A DNA stretch of 64,000 nucleotides from Burkholderia pyrrocinia (GCF_003330765.1 NZ_CP024902.1:868001-932000); one strand, 5' to 3'. Positions 8,025 to 18,462 are shown, numbered from the stretch's first letter. Notes: a model not told the origin generated them from the letters alone. Program-made: numbers and translations.

Positions 8025-9382
8025 GCGCGGCGCCGGCCGACGCACGCGTGCTCGAAGTCGAGCGCGTGATCGACGAGACCCATCGCCCGGGCTTTCACTG
8101 GATGCTGCTCGTGCTGTGCGGGCTGTGCCTCGTGATCGACGGTTTCGATGCGCAGGCGATGGGCTACGTCGCGCCGAGCGTGATCGCCGAATGGGGCGTG
8201 CCGAAGCAGGCGCTCGGCCCGGTGTTCAGCGCGAGCCTGTTCGGGATGCTGCTCGGCGCGCTCGCGCTGTCGGTGCTGGCCGACCGGATCGGGCGGCGCC
8301 CGGTGCTGATCGGCTCGACGCTGTTCTTCGCGGTGACGATGCTCGCGACGCCGTTCGCGGGGTCGATCCCGGTGCTGATGGCGCTGCGCTTCGTCACGGG
8401 CCTCGGCCTCGGCTGCATCATGCCGAACGCGATGGCGCTGGTCGGCGAGTTCAGCCCGGCCGCGCATCGCGTGAAGCGGATGATGATGGTGTCATGCGGT
8501 TTCACGCTCGGCGCGGCGATCGGCGGCTTCATCAGCGCCGCGCTGATTCCGGCGCTCGGCTGGCGTTCGGTGTTCTTCGTCGGCGGCACGGTGCCGCTCG
8601 TGCTCACGGTCGCGATGGTCGCGCGGCTGCCCGAGTCGCTGCAGTTCCTGGTGCTGAAAGGGCGCGACGCGCAGGCGCGCGACTGGCTCGCGCGCTTCGC
8701 GCCGCAGGCCGGCATCGACGCGAACACGCGGCTCGTCGTGCGCGAACGCGCCGCGACCGGCGCGCCGGTCGCCGAACTGTTCAGCCACGGCCGCCTGCCG
8801 GTCACGCTGCTGCTGTGGGCGATCAGCTTCATGAACCTGATCGATCTGTACTTCCTGTCGAACTGGCTGCCGACCGTGATGCGCGACGCGGGCTATTCGC
8901 AGGGCACGGCGGTGATCGTCGGCACGGTGCTGCAGACCGGCGGCGTGATCGGCACGCTGTCGCTCGGCTGGTTCATCGAACGCTACGGCTTCGTGCGCGT
9001 GCTGTTCGTGTGCTTCGCGTGCGCGGCCGTATCGGTAGGGCTGATCGGCTCGGTCGCGCATGCGCTGCCGTGGCTGCTGGTCGCCGTGTTCGCGGGCGGG
9101 TTCTGCGTGGTCGGCGGGCAGCCGGCCGTGAACGCGCTCGCGGGCCAGTATTACCCGACGTCGCTGCGCTCGACGGGCATCGGCTGGAGCCTCGGCATCG
9201 GCCGGATCGGCTCGGTGCTCGGGCCGCTCGTCGGCGGACAACTGATTGCGCTCAACTGGTCGAACGGTGCGCTGTTCCACGCGGCCGCGGTGCCCGTGCT
9301 GTGCTCGGCGCTGTTCGTCCTCGGCCTGGCGGGTGTGACGCGGCGAAGCGGCGCGCAGGCGCCGAACGCCGCCATGAATTGA
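8021..9382 (+). CDS. MFS aromatic acid:H+ symporter (AAHS family)
   Basis: This 453-residue inner-membrane transporter has 12 predicted helices. The AAHS signature CLVIDGFDAQAMGYVAPSV in TM1 carries the Asp needed for aromatic acid uptake in PcaK-like carriers. The loop 2-3 motif LADRIGRRPVLIG is present, as is the TM4-5 segment with NAMALVGEF. It is translationally coupled to the DUF2783 gene (ATGA overlap) and 15 bp upstream of hmgA. It is therefore likely to import the operon's substrate, such as 3-hydroxyphenylacetate or a relative. Confidence 0.88.
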   Translation: MSAAPADARVLEVERVIDETHRPGFHWMLLVLCGLCLVIDGFDAQAMGYVAPSVIAEWGVPKQALGPVFSASLFGMLLGALALSVLADRIGRRPVLIGSTLFFAVTMLATPFAGSIPVLMALRFVTGLGLGCIMPNAMALVGEFSPAAHRVKRMMMVSCGFTLGAAIGGFISAALIPALGWRSVFFVGGTVPLVLTVAMVARLPESLQFLVLKGRDAQARDWLARFAPQAGIDANTRLVVRERAATGAPVAELFSHGRLPVTLLLWAISFMNLIDLYFLSNWLPTVMRDAGYSQGTAVIVGTVLQTGGVIGTLSLGWFIERYGFVRVLFVCFACAAVSVGLIGSVAHALPWLLVAVFAGGFCVVGGQPAVNALAGQYYPTSLRSTGIGWSLGIGRIGSVLGPLVGGQLIALNWSNGALFHAAAVPVLCSALFVLGLAGVTRRSGAQAPNAAMN

Positions 9383-9397
9383 TGGAGAAAGGAAACG

Positions 9398-10732
9398 ATG
9401 ACGCTTGACCTGTCGAAACCGGCGACTGCCGGCTACCTGAGCGGTTTCGCGAACGAATTCGCGACCGAGGCGCTGCCCGGCGCGCTGCCGCACGGCCGCA
9501 ACTCGCCGCAGCGCGCGCCGTACGGGCTGTATGCGGAGCAGTTGTCGGGCACCGCGTTTACCGCGCCGCGCGGCCACAACCGCCGCTCGTGGCTGTACCG
9601 CATCCGCCCGGCGGCCGTGCACCGGCCGTTCGAGCCGTTCGCGGGCCCGCAGCGGCTCGTGTCGGAATTCGGCGACTCGGCCGACGTGCCGCCGACGCCG
9701 CCGAACCAGTTGCGCTGGGATCCGCTGCCGATGCCGGTCGAGCCGACCGATTTCGTCGAAGGGCTGGTGACGATGGCCGGCAACGGCTCGGCGGCCGCGA
9801 TGAACGGCTGCGCGATTCACCTGTACGCGGCGAACCGCTCGATGCAGGACCGCTTCTTCTACAGCGCGGACGGCGAACTGCTGATCGTTCCGCAGCAGGG
9901 CCGGCTCTTCATTGCGACCGAATTCGGCCGGCTCGACGTCGAGCCGTTCGAGATCGCGGTGATCCCGCGCGGCGTGCGTTTTTCCGTCGCGCTGCCGGAC
10001 GGCGACGCGCGCGGCTACATCTGCGAAAACTTCGGCGCGCAGCTGCGCCTGCCGGATCTCGGCCCGATCGGCTCGAACGGTCTCGCGAACCCGCGCGACT
10101 TCCTGACGCCGCAGGCCGCGTACGAAGACCGCGAAGGCGCGTTCGAGCTGATCGCGAAGCTGAACGGCCGCCTGTGGCGCGCGGACATCGGCCATTCGCC
10201 GCTCGACGTCGTCGCGTGGCACGGCAACTACGCACCGTACAAATACGATCTGCGCCTGTTCAACACGATCGGCTCGATCAGCTTCGACCATCCCGATCCG
10301 TCGATCTTCCTCGTGCTGCAGTCGCAGAGCGATACGCCGGGCGTCGACACGATCGACTTCGTGATCTTCCCGCCGCGCTGGCTCGCGGCCGAGGATACGT
10401 TCCGCCCGCCGTGGTTCCACCGCAATGTCGCGAGCGAGTTCATGGGGCTCGTGCACGGCGCATACGACGCGAAGGCCGAAGGCTTCGTGCCGGGCGGCGC
10501 GAGTCTGCATAACTGCATGTCGGGCCACGGGCCCGACGCGGACACGTTCGAGAAGGCGTCCGCGAGCGACACGACGAAGCCGCACAAGGTCGACGCGACG
10601 ATGGCGTTCATGTTCGAGACCCGCACGCTGATCCGGCCGACGCGCTACGCGCTCGACACCGCGCAGCTGCAGGCGGACTACTTCGAATGCTGGCAAGGCA
10701 TCCAGAAACACTTCAATCCGGAGCAACGATGA
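9398..10732 (+). CDS. hmgA: Homogentisate 1,2-dioxygenase
   Basis: This 444-residue non-haem Fe(II) ring-cleavage enzyme opens homogentisate to maleylacetoacetate. The N-terminal [19 protein letters not shown] is the family hallmark. The iron-ligand region includes [18 protein letters not shown] (His and Glu) and the following [18 protein letters not shown] (His). Its length equals that of bacterial HmgA. It starts 15 bp after the transporter (GGAGAAAGGAAA upstream) and overlaps fahA by 4 bp. No maleylacetoacetate isomerase gene (hmgC) is present in the window. Confidence 0.97.
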   Translation: MTLDLSKPATAGYLSGFANEFATEALPGALPHGRNSPQRAPYGLYAEQLSGTAFTAPRGHNRRSWLYRIRPAAVHRPFEPFAGPQRLVSEFGDSADVPPTPPNQLRWDPLPMPVEPTDFVEGLVTMAGNGSAAAMNGCAIHLYAANRSMQDRFFYSADGELLIVPQQGRLFIATEFGRLDVEPFEIAVIPRGVRFSVALPDGDARGYICENFGAQLRLPDLGPIGSNGLANPRDFLTPQAAYEDREGAFELIAKLNGRLWRADIGHSPLDVVAWHGNYAPYKYDLRLFNTIGSISFDHPDPSIFLVLQSQSDTPGVDTIDFVIFPPRWLAAEDTFRPPWFHRNVASEFMGLVHGAYDAKAEGFVPGGASLHNCMSGHGPDADTFEKASASDTTKPHKVDATMAFMFETRTLIRPTRYALDTAQLQADYFECWQGIQKHFNPEQR

Positions 10733-12033
10733 GCGATACCCAAGACTGGCGCGCGACGCTCGACCCGGCCCGCAAGAGCTGGGTCGAGACGGCGAACGAT
10801 CCCGCCTGCGATTTCCCGATCCAGAACCTGCCGTTCGGGATCTTCAGCGATGCGAAGCAGGCGGCGCGCCGTGCGGGCGTCGCGCTCGGCGACCAGGTCG
10901 TCGATCTCGCTGTGCTGGCGCGCGCGGGCCTCGTGACGCTGCCGGCCGACGCCGATGCGTTCGCCGCGCCGACGCTCAACGCGTTCATCGCGCTCGGCCG
11001 CGACGCGTGGCGCAGCGTGCGCGTGCAGTTGTCGGACCTGTTCTCGCGCGACAACGCACGGCTGCGCGACGATACGGCGCTGCGCGCGCAGGTGCTCGTC
11101 GCGCAGCGCGACGCGACGCTGCATCTGCCGGTCGAGATTCCCGGCTATACCGATTTCTATTCGTCGAAGGAACATGCGACCAACGTCGGCTCGATGTTCC
11201 GCGATCCGAAGAATGCGCTGCTGCCGAACTGGTCGGAGATGCCGATCGGCTACAACGGCCGCGCGTCGTCGGTGGTCGTGAGCGGCACGCCGGTGCGGCG
11301 CCCGAACGGGCAACTGAAGCTGCCCGACCAGGAACGCCCGGTGTTCGGCGCGTGCCGTAAGCTCGACATCGAACTGGAGACGGGCTTCATCGTCGGCAAG
11401 GGCAATGCGCTCGGCGAGCCGATCGCGTGCGAGGACGCGGAGGCGCACATCTTCGGGATGGTGCTGCTGAACGACTGGAGCGCGCGCGATATCCAGCAGT
11501 GGGAATACGTGCCGCTCGGCCCGTTCAACTCGAAGGGCTTCGCGACGACGATCTCGCCGTGGATCGTCACACTCGACGCGCTCGAACCGTTCCGCACCGC
11601 GCAGCCGGAGCAGGCGCCGCAGCCGCTCGCGTATCTGCAGCACGCGGGCAAGCATGGGTTCGACATCGCGCTCGAAGTGACGCTGCGCGCCGAGGGCGAC
11701 GCCGAAGCGACGTCGATCTGCCGCACCAACTTCAAGCACATGTACTGGACGATGGCGCAGCAGCTCGCGCATCACACGGTCGCGGGCTGCAACACACGGG
11801 TCGGTGACCTGATGGGATCGGGCACGATCAGCGGGCCGACGAAGGATTCGTTCGGCAGCCTGCTCGAACTGACGTGGAACGGCAAGGAGCCGGTCGCGCT
11901 GGACGGCGGCGGCAGCCGCACGTTCATCGACGACGGCGACGAGTTGACGCTGAAGGGCTGGTGCCAGGGCGACGGCTATCGTGTCGGCTTCGGCACGTGC
12001 GCCGGCAAGATCCTGCCGGCGCGTAACGCGTAA
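10729..12033 (+). CDS. fahA: Fumarylacetoacetase
   Basis: This 434-residue hydrolase cleaves fumarylacetoacetate to fumarate and acetoacetate, the last step of homogentisate breakdown. An N-terminal SH3-like domain is followed by the FAH catalytic domain with [50 protein letters not shown] (metal-binding acidic residues) and [24 protein letters not shown]. The ATG overlaps the hmgA stop (ATGA), indicating translational coupling. The frame is open 42 bp further upstream but that part lies inside hmgA. Confidence 0.97.
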   Translation: MSDTQDWRATLDPARKSWVETANDPACDFPIQNLPFGIFSDAKQAARRAGVALGDQVVDLAVLARAGLVTLPADADAFAAPTLNAFIALGRDAWRSVRVQLSDLFSRDNARLRDDTALRAQVLVAQRDATLHLPVEIPGYTDFYSSKEHATNVGSMFRDPKNALLPNWSEMPIGYNGRASSVVVSGTPVRRPNGQLKLPDQERPVFGACRKLDIELETGFIVGKGNALGEPIACEDAEAHIFGMVLLNDWSARDIQQWEYVPLGPFNSKGFATTISPWIVTLDALEPFRTAQPEQAPQPLAYLQHAGKHGFDIALEVTLRAEGDAEATSICRTNFKHMYWTMAQQLAHHTVAGCNTRVGDLMGSGTISGPTKDSFGSLLELTWNGKEPVALDGGGSRTFIDDGDELTLKGWCQGDGYRVGFGTCAGKILPARNA

Positions 12034-12069
12034 CGCGCAAGACGCAGCGTGTAGTACGGCAGTACCGGG

Positions 12070-12090
12070 CGGCCCGTATCAAGCGGGCCG
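12070..12090. terminator. Weak hairpin between convergent fahA and MFS genes
   Basis: CGGCCCG (12070-12076) and CGGGCCG (12084-12090) form a 7-bp GC stem with a 7-nt loop, but there is no T tract. It lies between convergent genes and is the only terminator-like structure there. Confidence 0.35.
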
Positions 12091-12111
12091 TCGTCAATGT
12101 GTCGGCGGATG

Positions 12112-13272
12112 TCAGACCGCGCGTTGCACCGTGGCGCGGCGTTCCCACAGCGCGGCCGCGACGAATGCCGCGACGCAGACGACCAGCACGCCGACCAGCG
12201 CGTTGCTGCCCAGTTGCTCCATCAATGCGCCCGCAACGAGCGGGCCGCCGAAGCTCGCGGCGCTCCACGACGCCGACACGAGCGAGCTCGCGGTGACGAG
12301 CGCCGCACCGCGGAAGCGTTCGCCGCACGCGACGAGCGACAGCGTATAGATGCTGCCGGCCGCCGCGCCGAGCACGAACAGCAGCGGCCAGCACAGCCAC
12401 GGGTTCGCGATGACGAATGGCAGCAGCGGCAGGCCGGCCAGCACGATCCAGCCCGCGCCGAGGTGCACGCGTTCGCGGCCGAGCTTGTCCGCGAGCCAGC
12501 CGATCGGGAACTGCATCGCGGTATCGCCGAACAGCATGATCGACGCGAGCAGCACGGCGGTCGCGCTCGCGACGCCGTGATCCATCGCGTAGAGCGGCAG
12601 CAGCGACAGCGCGAGCGTGTCGAACAGCGCGAAGAACCCGGTGCCGATGATCAGCGCGGGCATGCGCGGCAGCACCGCGAGCCAGTGATCGTGTTCCGCG
12701 TGATGTGCGTCGTCGCCGGCGAGCGGCGCGCGCCGGATCGTCGCGAGCGTCGGCAGCGCGAGCAGGAACAGCGCGCCGCACAGCGCGAAGCGGATGCTCG
12801 TCGCGCCCGCGATCTGGCTCACGAGCACGGGGCCCGCCATCTGGAACAGCGTGAAATTGGTCGCGTAGATCGCGACGACGCGGCCGCGCGTCGAATCGTC
12901 GGCGAGCTGGTTGACCCATGCTTCGCCGATCGTGAACAGCAGCATCAGCGCGGCGCCGCACAACACGCGCAGCACGCCCCACAGGATCAGGTTCGACGTG
13001 AACTGCATCAGCGCGGTGGCCGCCGCGAGCAGCACGACCGACACGACGATCGCGCGGCGTGAGCCGATGTGTCGCGCGAGTGCGGTGACGAACGGGACGA
13101 TCGCGAGGCCGCCGAGGGCCTGCGCGGCCGTCAGCATGCCGACGACGTTGGTGCCGTGTCCGGCTTCGGTCAGCGCGAGCGCGGTGAGCGGCAGCGTGGC
13201 GCCGGTCCCGAGGCCGACGACCGCGACGCTCAGGATGAGCGCGAGGAAATCACGATTAAGAATGGCTTTCAT
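12112..13272 (-). CDS. MFS transporter
   Basis: This 386-residue protein has 12 predicted membrane helices. TM1 starts DFLALILSVAVVGLGTGATLPL; the loop 2-3 motif is degenerate (ARHIGSRRAIVVSV) and TM4-5 reads RVLCGAALMLLFTIGEAWVNQL. This resembles the TIGR00900/YcaD-like DHA1 branch with the GEAWVN motif in helix 5. The substrate is unknown. It stands alone, convergent to fahA and on the same strand as, but separate from, the next MFS gene. Confidence 0.82.
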   Translation of the reverse strand: MKAILNRDFLALILSVAVVGLGTGATLPLTALALTEAGHGTNVVGMLTAAQALGGLAIVPFVTALARHIGSRRAIVVSVVLLAAATALMQFTSNLILWGVLRVLCGAALMLLFTIGEAWVNQLADDSTRGRVVAIYATNFTLFQMAGPVLVSQIAGATSIRFALCGALFLLALPTLATIRRAPLAGDDAHHAEHDHWLAVLPRMPALIIGTGFFALFDTLALSLLPLYAMDHGVASATAVLLASIMLFGDTAMQFPIGWLADKLGRERVHLGAGWIVLAGLPLLPFVIANPWLCWPLLFVLGAAAGSIYTLSLVACGERFRGAALVTASSLVSASWSAASFGGPLVAGALMEQLGSNALVGVLVVCVAAFVAAALWERRATVQRAV

Positions 13273-13366
13273 CGGCGGCGATGCTACACCGGGGACCTTG
13301 AAAGGTCCATGAAGGCCATCAGGTTCGAATGGCGTTGCGCGCGCAACGAATGCGCGCGGCCCCGCG

Positions 13367-14536
13367 TTACACGTATTCGGTCGGCACGACCACCGGGCGG
13401 CGTTCGAGCGACGCCGACCACAGCGTGAGCGCCAGCGCCGCGACGGCCATCGCGACCCCGACCCACGGCAGGTTCACGAGCGGCACGCCGGAACCGATCG
13501 CCATCCCGCCGAGCCAGGCGCCCGTCGCGTTGCCGAGGTTGAATGCGCCCTGGTTCAGCGTCGACGCGAGGTTAGGTGCGTCGCTCGCGCGGTCGACGAT
13601 CAGGATCTGCAGCGGCGGCACGATCGCGAACGCGAGGATGCCCCACACGAAGATCGTCGCGAGCGCGGCGAACGGCAGGTGCATCGTGCCCGCGAACAGC
13701 GCGAGGACGATGCCGATCAGCGCAAGCGTCGCGATCAGCGACGGCATCCGGCGCCAGTCGGCGAGCTTGCCGCCGAGCGTGCCGCCGACCGTCAGCCCGA
13801 GGCCGAACAGCAGCAGCACATACGTGACCTGACGCGGCGAGAAGCCGGTCACGTCCTCGAGGATCGGCGTGATGTACGTGAACACGCTGAACAGGCTCGC
13901 GGACGCGAGCACGCTGATGCCGAGCACCATCAGCACCTGCGGGTGCTTCAGCACGCTGAATTCGCGCGTGATGCTGGTGTCGGGCATCGCGAGATTCTTC
14001 GGCAGGCACACGGCGAGCGCGGCGGCCGCGGCGATGCCGATGCCGGTGACGGCCCAGAACGTCGCGCGCCAGCCGAACGCCTGGCCGAGCGCGGTGCCGA
14101 GCGGCACGCCGAGCACATTCGCGAGCGTGAGGCCCGTGAACATCAGCGCGATCGCCTGTGCGCGGCGGTTCGGCGCGACGAGGTTGCTCGCGACTACCGA
14201 GCCGATCCCGAAGAACGCGCCGTGGCAGAACGCGGTGACGACGCGGGCGGCCATCAGCACCGCATAGCCGGGGGCGATCGCACAGAACAGGTTGCCCGCG
14301 ATGAACAGCCCGATCAGGCCCATCAGTGCGCGCTTGCGCGGCATCTTCGCGGTGACGATCGCGAGGATCGGCGCGCCGATCGTCACGCCGAGCGCGTAGC
14401 CCGACACGAGCATCCCGGCGGCCGGAATCGACACGCCGAGGTCGCGCGCGACATTGGGCAGCAGCCCCATGATCACGAATTCGGTGGTACCGATTCCAAA
14501 TGCGGCGACGGCAAGGGCGAAAAGAGGTAAGGGCAT
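13367..14536 (-). CDS. MFS transporter, AraJ/YdhP-like DHA1 family
   Basis: This 389-residue 12-TM protein begins PLPLFALAVAAFGIGTTEFV, the AraJ/YdhP/PbuE-type N-terminus. YALGVTIGAPILAIVTAKMPRKRAL (motif A region) and GLTLANVLGVPLGTALGQ (TM5) follow. Such carriers export sugars, purines or drugs; the substrate cannot be read here. ATG 14536 is chosen because the open frame upstream is Arg/Pro-rich and not membrane-like. Confidence 0.85.
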   Translation of the reverse strand: MPLPLFALAVAAFGIGTTEFVIMGLLPNVARDLGVSIPAAGMLVSGYALGVTIGAPILAIVTAKMPRKRALMGLIGLFIAGNLFCAIAPGYAVLMAARVVTAFCHGAFFGIGSVVASNLVAPNRRAQAIALMFTGLTLANVLGVPLGTALGQAFGWRATFWAVTGIGIAAAAALAVCLPKNLAMPDTSITREFSVLKHPQVLMVLGISVLASASLFSVFTYITPILEDVTGFSPRQVTYVLLLFGLGLTVGGTLGGKLADWRRMPSLIATLALIGIVLALFAGTMHLPFAALATIFVWGILAFAIVPPLQILIVDRASDAPNLASTLNQGAFNLGNATGAWLGGMAIGSGVPLVNLPWVGVAMAVAALALTLWSASLERRPVVVPTEYV

Positions 14537-14776
14537 CGCGGTAGGCTCGGGAAAAGCCGCCGCTCGGGCCAGGCGCGGATGCGCGGGGCGGGCGGACGGT
14601 AAGGCGAACGACAGCCGCGATTCTACTTCAGTGAAAACCCCTATGCTCGGGGCCAAAACGGATGTTGCCGGCGTGCGACGGGGTAGCGCGTGTAAAGCGC
14701 ACAGTGTGGGATTCGACGAAGGTTTGCAGCGGCGAATGTGCCGGGGTCGGAACGATGACGGCGGTGGGGCCGCTCG

Positions 14777-15526
14777 TCAGGCGATTCGTTCGGGAGACCC
14801 GTCGGGGAAGGCGTTCGATGCGTTTGCCGCGTCGGCGTCCGGTGTTGCGTCCGCCGGCGACGAAGGCGAACCGGCGGCGTCGATCGCGGCCGGTTTGTCC
14901 CAGCCGTTCTCGAACAGGCACGCTTCGATCGGCATCCGCGTGGCCCAGCGTTCCGCTTCGAGCATCGGCTTCGCATAGAACGCGTCGACGTGCCCGACGC
15001 ACAGCACGGCGATCGGCTTTGCGCCGTCGGGCATGCGAAGCAGCGTGCGCAGCGCATCGACGTCGAACAGCGACACCCAGCCCATCCCGAGCCCTTCCGC
15101 GCGGGCCGCGAGCCACATGTTCTGGATTGCGCACGCGGCGGACGCCAGATCCATCTCCGGCAGCGTGCGGCGGCCGAACACGTGGCGCTCGCGGCCGTCG
15201 GCGAGCGCGACGACCAGCAGCTCGCCGCATTCGCGCACGCCTTCGACCTTCAGCCGCATGAATTCGTCCTGGCGCTCGCCGAGCGCGTCGGCGGTCGCGC
15301 GGCGTTCGGCCTCGACCAGCGCGTGGATCGCGGTGCGCAGCGCGGGATCGGTGATGCGGATGAAGCGCCACGGCTGCATGAAGCCGACGCTCGGCGCGTG
15401 GTGCGCGGCGCGCAACAAGCGCGCGAGCACGGCCGGATCGACGGGCGCCGGCGTGAAATGGCGCATGTCGCGCCGTTCGAAAATGGCGCGGTAGACGGCG
15501 GCGATGTCGGAGTCGTCGAAACGCAT
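14777..15526 (-). CDS. bluB: BluB-type nitroreductase (5,6-dimethylbenzimidazole synthase)
   Basis: This 249-residue protein belongs to the nitroreductase superfamily. BluB-specific signatures are AIFERRDMRHFTPAPVDP, HAPSVGFMQPWRFIRI and AEGLGMGWVSLFD. BluB cannibalises reduced FMN to make 5,6-dimethylbenzimidazole, the lower ligand of vitamin B12. The C-terminal 35 residues (after ENGWDKP) form an unconserved Ala/Ser-rich tail. No other cobalamin gene is in the window. The ATG at 15526 gives the usual N-terminus; one at 15559 would add 11 residues. Confidence 0.85.
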   Translation of the reverse strand: MRFDDSDIAAVYRAIFERRDMRHFTPAPVDPAVLARLLRAAHHAPSVGFMQPWRFIRITDPALRTAIHALVEAERRATADALGERQDEFMRLKVEGVRECGELLVVALADGRERHVFGRRTLPEMDLASAACAIQNMWLAARAEGLGMGWVSLFDVDALRTLLRMPDGAKPIAVLCVGHVDAFYAKPMLEAERWATRMPIEACLFENGWDKPAAIDAAGSPSSPADATPDADAANASNAFPDGSPERIA

Positions 15527-15698
15527 GAGCGGCAAAGGCAAGGAAGGACGTCGGCGCAACGATAACAGACGGCGCGCACGAAACGTTACTTCAGCAGAAA
15601 CAATGCACTGAATTGTTGACGAAGTCGGGTGCGGTGCGCAGCAACAGGCGCGAGCAAACGATTGCGGGTGCGCTGCCTGCCGTCAAACGTGCTGTTTC

Positions 15699-16697
15699 TC
15701 AACGGTTTGCCATCACGACGTTCTGCGGAGCCCCCGCATGCCAAGCCTCGATGTTCAGCAGCGTCGTCTGCGCGATCTCCGCCAACGCTTCGCGCGTGAA
15801 GAACGCCTGGTGCGACGTGACGATCACGTTCGGGAACGTCAGCAGGCGCGCGAGCACGTCGTCCTGCAGCGGCAGGTCGGAGTGATCCTCGAAGAAGAGC
15901 CCGCTTTCCTCCTCGTACACGTCGAGCCCGAGATGGCCGAGCTGGCCGCTCTTGAGCGCGTCGACCAGCGCCTGCGCATCGACGAGGCCGCCGCGGCCGG
16001 TGTTGATCAGCATCGCGCCGTGCTTCATCCGTGCAAGGGTCTGCGCATTGATCAGATGGTGCGTCGACGGCAGCAGCGGGCAGTGCAGGCTGACGATGTC
16101 GGCGTGGTGCAGCAACGCGTCGAGTTCGACATAGCGCGCGCCGAACGCGATCAGCTCGTCGTTGTACGGCGGCACCGAATGCGCGAGCACATGCATCCCG
16201 AAGCCCATCATGATCTTCGCGAACACGCTGCCGATGATGCCGGTGCCGATCACGCCGACGGTCTTGCCGTGCAGGTCGAAGCCGAGCAGGCCGTTCAGCG
16301 AGAAGTCGCCTTCGCGGGTGCGCGCGACGGCGCGCGGCAGGCGGCGGTTGAGCGCGAGGATCAGTGCGACCGCGTGCTCGGCGACCGCATGCGGCGAATA
16401 GGCGGGCACGCGCACGACCGCGATGCCGAGCCGCTCGGCGGCCGCCAGGTCGACATGGTTGAAGCCCGCCGAGCGCAGCGCGATCAGGCGCGTGCCGCCG
16501 TCCGCGAGCCGTTCGAGCACGGCCGCGTCGACGGTATCGTTGACGAACGGGCAGACGACTTCATAGCCATGCGCGAGGATCGCGGTCTCCGCGTCGAGGT
16601 GCGACGGCTGGAAGTGCAGTCGATAGCCGAACTGCCGGTTGGCGGCGCTAAACGAATCGTCGTCGTACTGCCGGCTGCTGAACAGGATTACGCGCAC
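15699..16697 (-). CDS. ldhA: D-lactate dehydrogenase (fermentative, NAD-dependent)
   Basis: This 332-residue D-2-hydroxyacid dehydrogenase has a Rossmann motif in KTVGVIGTGIIGSVFAKIM. The catalytic set is R in LRSAGFNHVD, E in LDVYEEESGLFFED and H in TSHQAFFT. FFEDHSDLPLQDD is typical of LdhA. It reduces pyruvate to D-lactate or works in reverse. The start is GTG with GGAGGT eight bases upstream, a clear ribosome site that fixes it. A LysR gene lies 30 bp upstream on the same strand and may be cotranscribed. Confidence 0.92.
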   Translation of the reverse strand: MRVILFSSRQYDDDSFSAANRQFGYRLHFQPSHLDAETAILAHGYEVVCPFVNDTVDAAVLERLADGGTRLIALRSAGFNHVDLAAAERLGIAVVRVPAYSPHAVAEHAVALILALNRRLPRAVARTREGDFSLNGLLGFDLHGKTVGVIGTGIIGSVFAKIMMGFGMHVLAHSVPPYNDELIAFGARYVELDALLHHADIVSLHCPLLPSTHHLINAQTLARMKHGAMLINTGRGGLVDAQALVDALKSGQLGHLGLDVYEEESGLFFEDHSDLPLQDDVLARLLTFPNVIVTSHQAFFTREALAEIAQTTLLNIEAWHAGAPQNVVMANR

Positions 16698-16727
16698 GCT
16701 GCACCTCCGATGGCTGTCGCGCGCAGT

Positions 16728-17711
16728 TTACTGCAGGCCCGTGATGATGTCGGAGCGTTCAGGCCCGCGCGACGGCCGCAGGAAGCCGTAGTCCGTCCGT
16801 TCTCGGGCCTTCTGCGCGCTGAAGTGGTCGAGTGCGTGCTCGACGAAGCTGCGCGTGCGGGCCGGCACGTACTGGCGGTTCGGGTAGACGAGCGACAACT
16901 GCGCGTCCGGATCGTCGATCCGGTAGCCGGCCAGCAGCCGAACGAGCGTGCCGCTGTTGAGCGCGTCGGCGACGCACGGTTCGGGCAGCACCGCGATGCC
17001 GGCGCCGGCCACGGCGGCCGCCTGGACCAGCGCGAGCTGGTTGACCGTGCAGGCCGGGCGCACCGTGACGGAATGCGCGACGCCGTCGTGGCCGACCAGT
17101 TGCCACGCGGGCGCGTGCTGGTGCGGCGCGAGCGTGACCCAGTCGTGGCCCGGCAGGTCGTCGGGCACGCGCGGCTCGCCGCGCCGTTCGAGATAGGCCG
17201 GCGCCGCGCACGCGACGAACGGGTTCGGCGCGAGCGCATGGCCGATCAGAGACGGGTTGCCGTCGAGCCGGTTGCCCGTGACGATACCGACGTCGTAGCC
17301 CGAATCGAGCACGTCGAGCGGCCCCTCGGCGACGGTCAGCTGCACGCGCAGCTCGGGGTAGCGGTGCCGGAAGCTGCTGACGAGCGGAGTCAGCGCAAGC
17401 GGCGACAGCAGGCCCGACGCGACGACGCGCAGCGTGCCGGCCGGTTCGCGCACGGCATGCGCGACGGACGACTCGAGGTGGTCGAATTCCTCGAGCAGCG
17501 CGCGGCAACCGTCGAGGTAGCGCACGCCGGCCTCGGTGAGCGACAGGTTGCGCGTGGTGCGGTGGATCAGCCGTGTGTTCAGGTGGCCCTCGAGCATCGC
17601 GATCGAACGCGTGACGAGCGCATTGGACACGCCGAGATGGTGCGCCGCGCGCCGGAAGCTTTGCTGCTCGGCGACGCAGACGAATACACGCATGGTCTGA
17701 ATCTGGTTCAT
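16728..17711 (-). CDS. LysR family transcriptional regulator
   Basis: This 327-residue regulator has an N-terminal HTH (NQIQTMRVFVCVAEQQSFRR, then HLGVSNALVTRSIAMLEGHL and RLIHRTTRNLSLTEAG). A LysR substrate-binding domain follows from about residue 90 (GTLRVVASGLLSPLALTPLV). It is of the CrgA/DmlR-like type with the RTTRxLxLTxxG motif. It precedes ldhA by 30 bp on the same strand, so it may be cotranscribed with that gene or regulate a target elsewhere. The effector is unknown. Confidence 0.9.
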   Translation of the reverse strand: MNQIQTMRVFVCVAEQQSFRRAAHHLGVSNALVTRSIAMLEGHLNTRLIHRTTRNLSLTEAGVRYLDGCRALLEEFDHLESSVAHAVREPAGTLRVVASGLLSPLALTPLVSSFRHRYPELRVQLTVAEGPLDVLDSGYDVGIVTGNRLDGNPSLIGHALAPNPFVACAAPAYLERRGEPRVPDDLPGHDWVTLAPHQHAPAWQLVGHDGVAHSVTVRPACTVNQLALVQAAAVAGAGIAVLPEPCVADALNSGTLVRLLAGYRIDDPDAQLSLVYPNRQYVPARTRSFVEHALDHFSAQKARERTDYGFLRPSRGPERSDIITGLQ

Positions 17712-18462
17712 GGCTTGTGTATTTCTGGCCCGGTTGATTGATTATGGTTGTGATTTTTTGCCGCGCAACCTCGAAATTGCATCACACGGCACCCAGTTCT
17801 CGCTCGTATCGAAAAATCGGTTTTCGATTCCGCAGACGATTGTTAAATACAGAAGCGATATCCGTCAACCTGAGAAAAGGGGCGGGTTGCGGAAAATCGA
17901 AATCGCGGGTACCGGTTAAACGCGGTGATGCCGCACGCGCCTGCCGGGAAAAACCGGCGCGGTATTGGAATATGCGTCGATGTGGCGAATATTTCTTATG
18001 TTAATCAATTGGTTGCATGTTATTCGATCAGGCCGTATCGGGTAATTTGAGGAGTCGTCCCCCCAATACATGCTGCAATAATGGATGTTTTTCCTGCGTG
18101 CGAATTTCGCGTATCGCATTCCGCGCGGCGATTTTTATCGGGCACCCGGTCTATTCCGTTCGGTGCGCAAGTCGTGCTGAACCGCCGGCATCGGCGAATC
18201 GCGGCGATATTGCCGGAGAAAATCGCGCGCATGGCGCCCGGATGGAACCGTTTCGCAACCGGCCGGCAATCCCTTTCCAATCCGGAACGCCATCGCGCGA
18301 CACGCGCGCGGCCGGCTGGCCCGGTCGGGCGACCGGGCCAGCGTCGTGCTGTCCGGTCGCGCGTGCCTCTTGCGCGAGGCCGCGGAACGCGGAATGATCG
18401 ATCAGTTCGCCATGCAGCGCGGCGAGCGTCCGTGCACTTCCTTTCCTCACCTGCTACCCGCC
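17712..18462. other. Long non-coding gap, AT-richer in its left half
   Basis: There are 751 bp without a supported gene. The left half (17712-18070) is clearly AT-richer than its neighbours, with TGATTTTTTG, TTGTTAAATAC and TTATGTTAATCAATTGG stretches. It must contain the LysR promoter and perhaps that of the aminotransferase. The right half returns to chromosomal GC. Open frames here lack the local codon pattern. I see no repeats or RNA-like structure. Confidence 0.5.

Noticed and set aside
8492..10726. A 744-codon minus-strand frame across the MFS and hmgA genes
   Set aside because: The composition is that of antisense GC-rich sequence (Arg, Ala, Asp, His) with no recognisable motif. The plus-strand genes are certain.
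13333..13348. Palindrome CGTTGCGCGCGCAACG as a terminator
   Set aside because: It lacks any T tract and could be chance in GC-rich DNA; no other feature supports a function.
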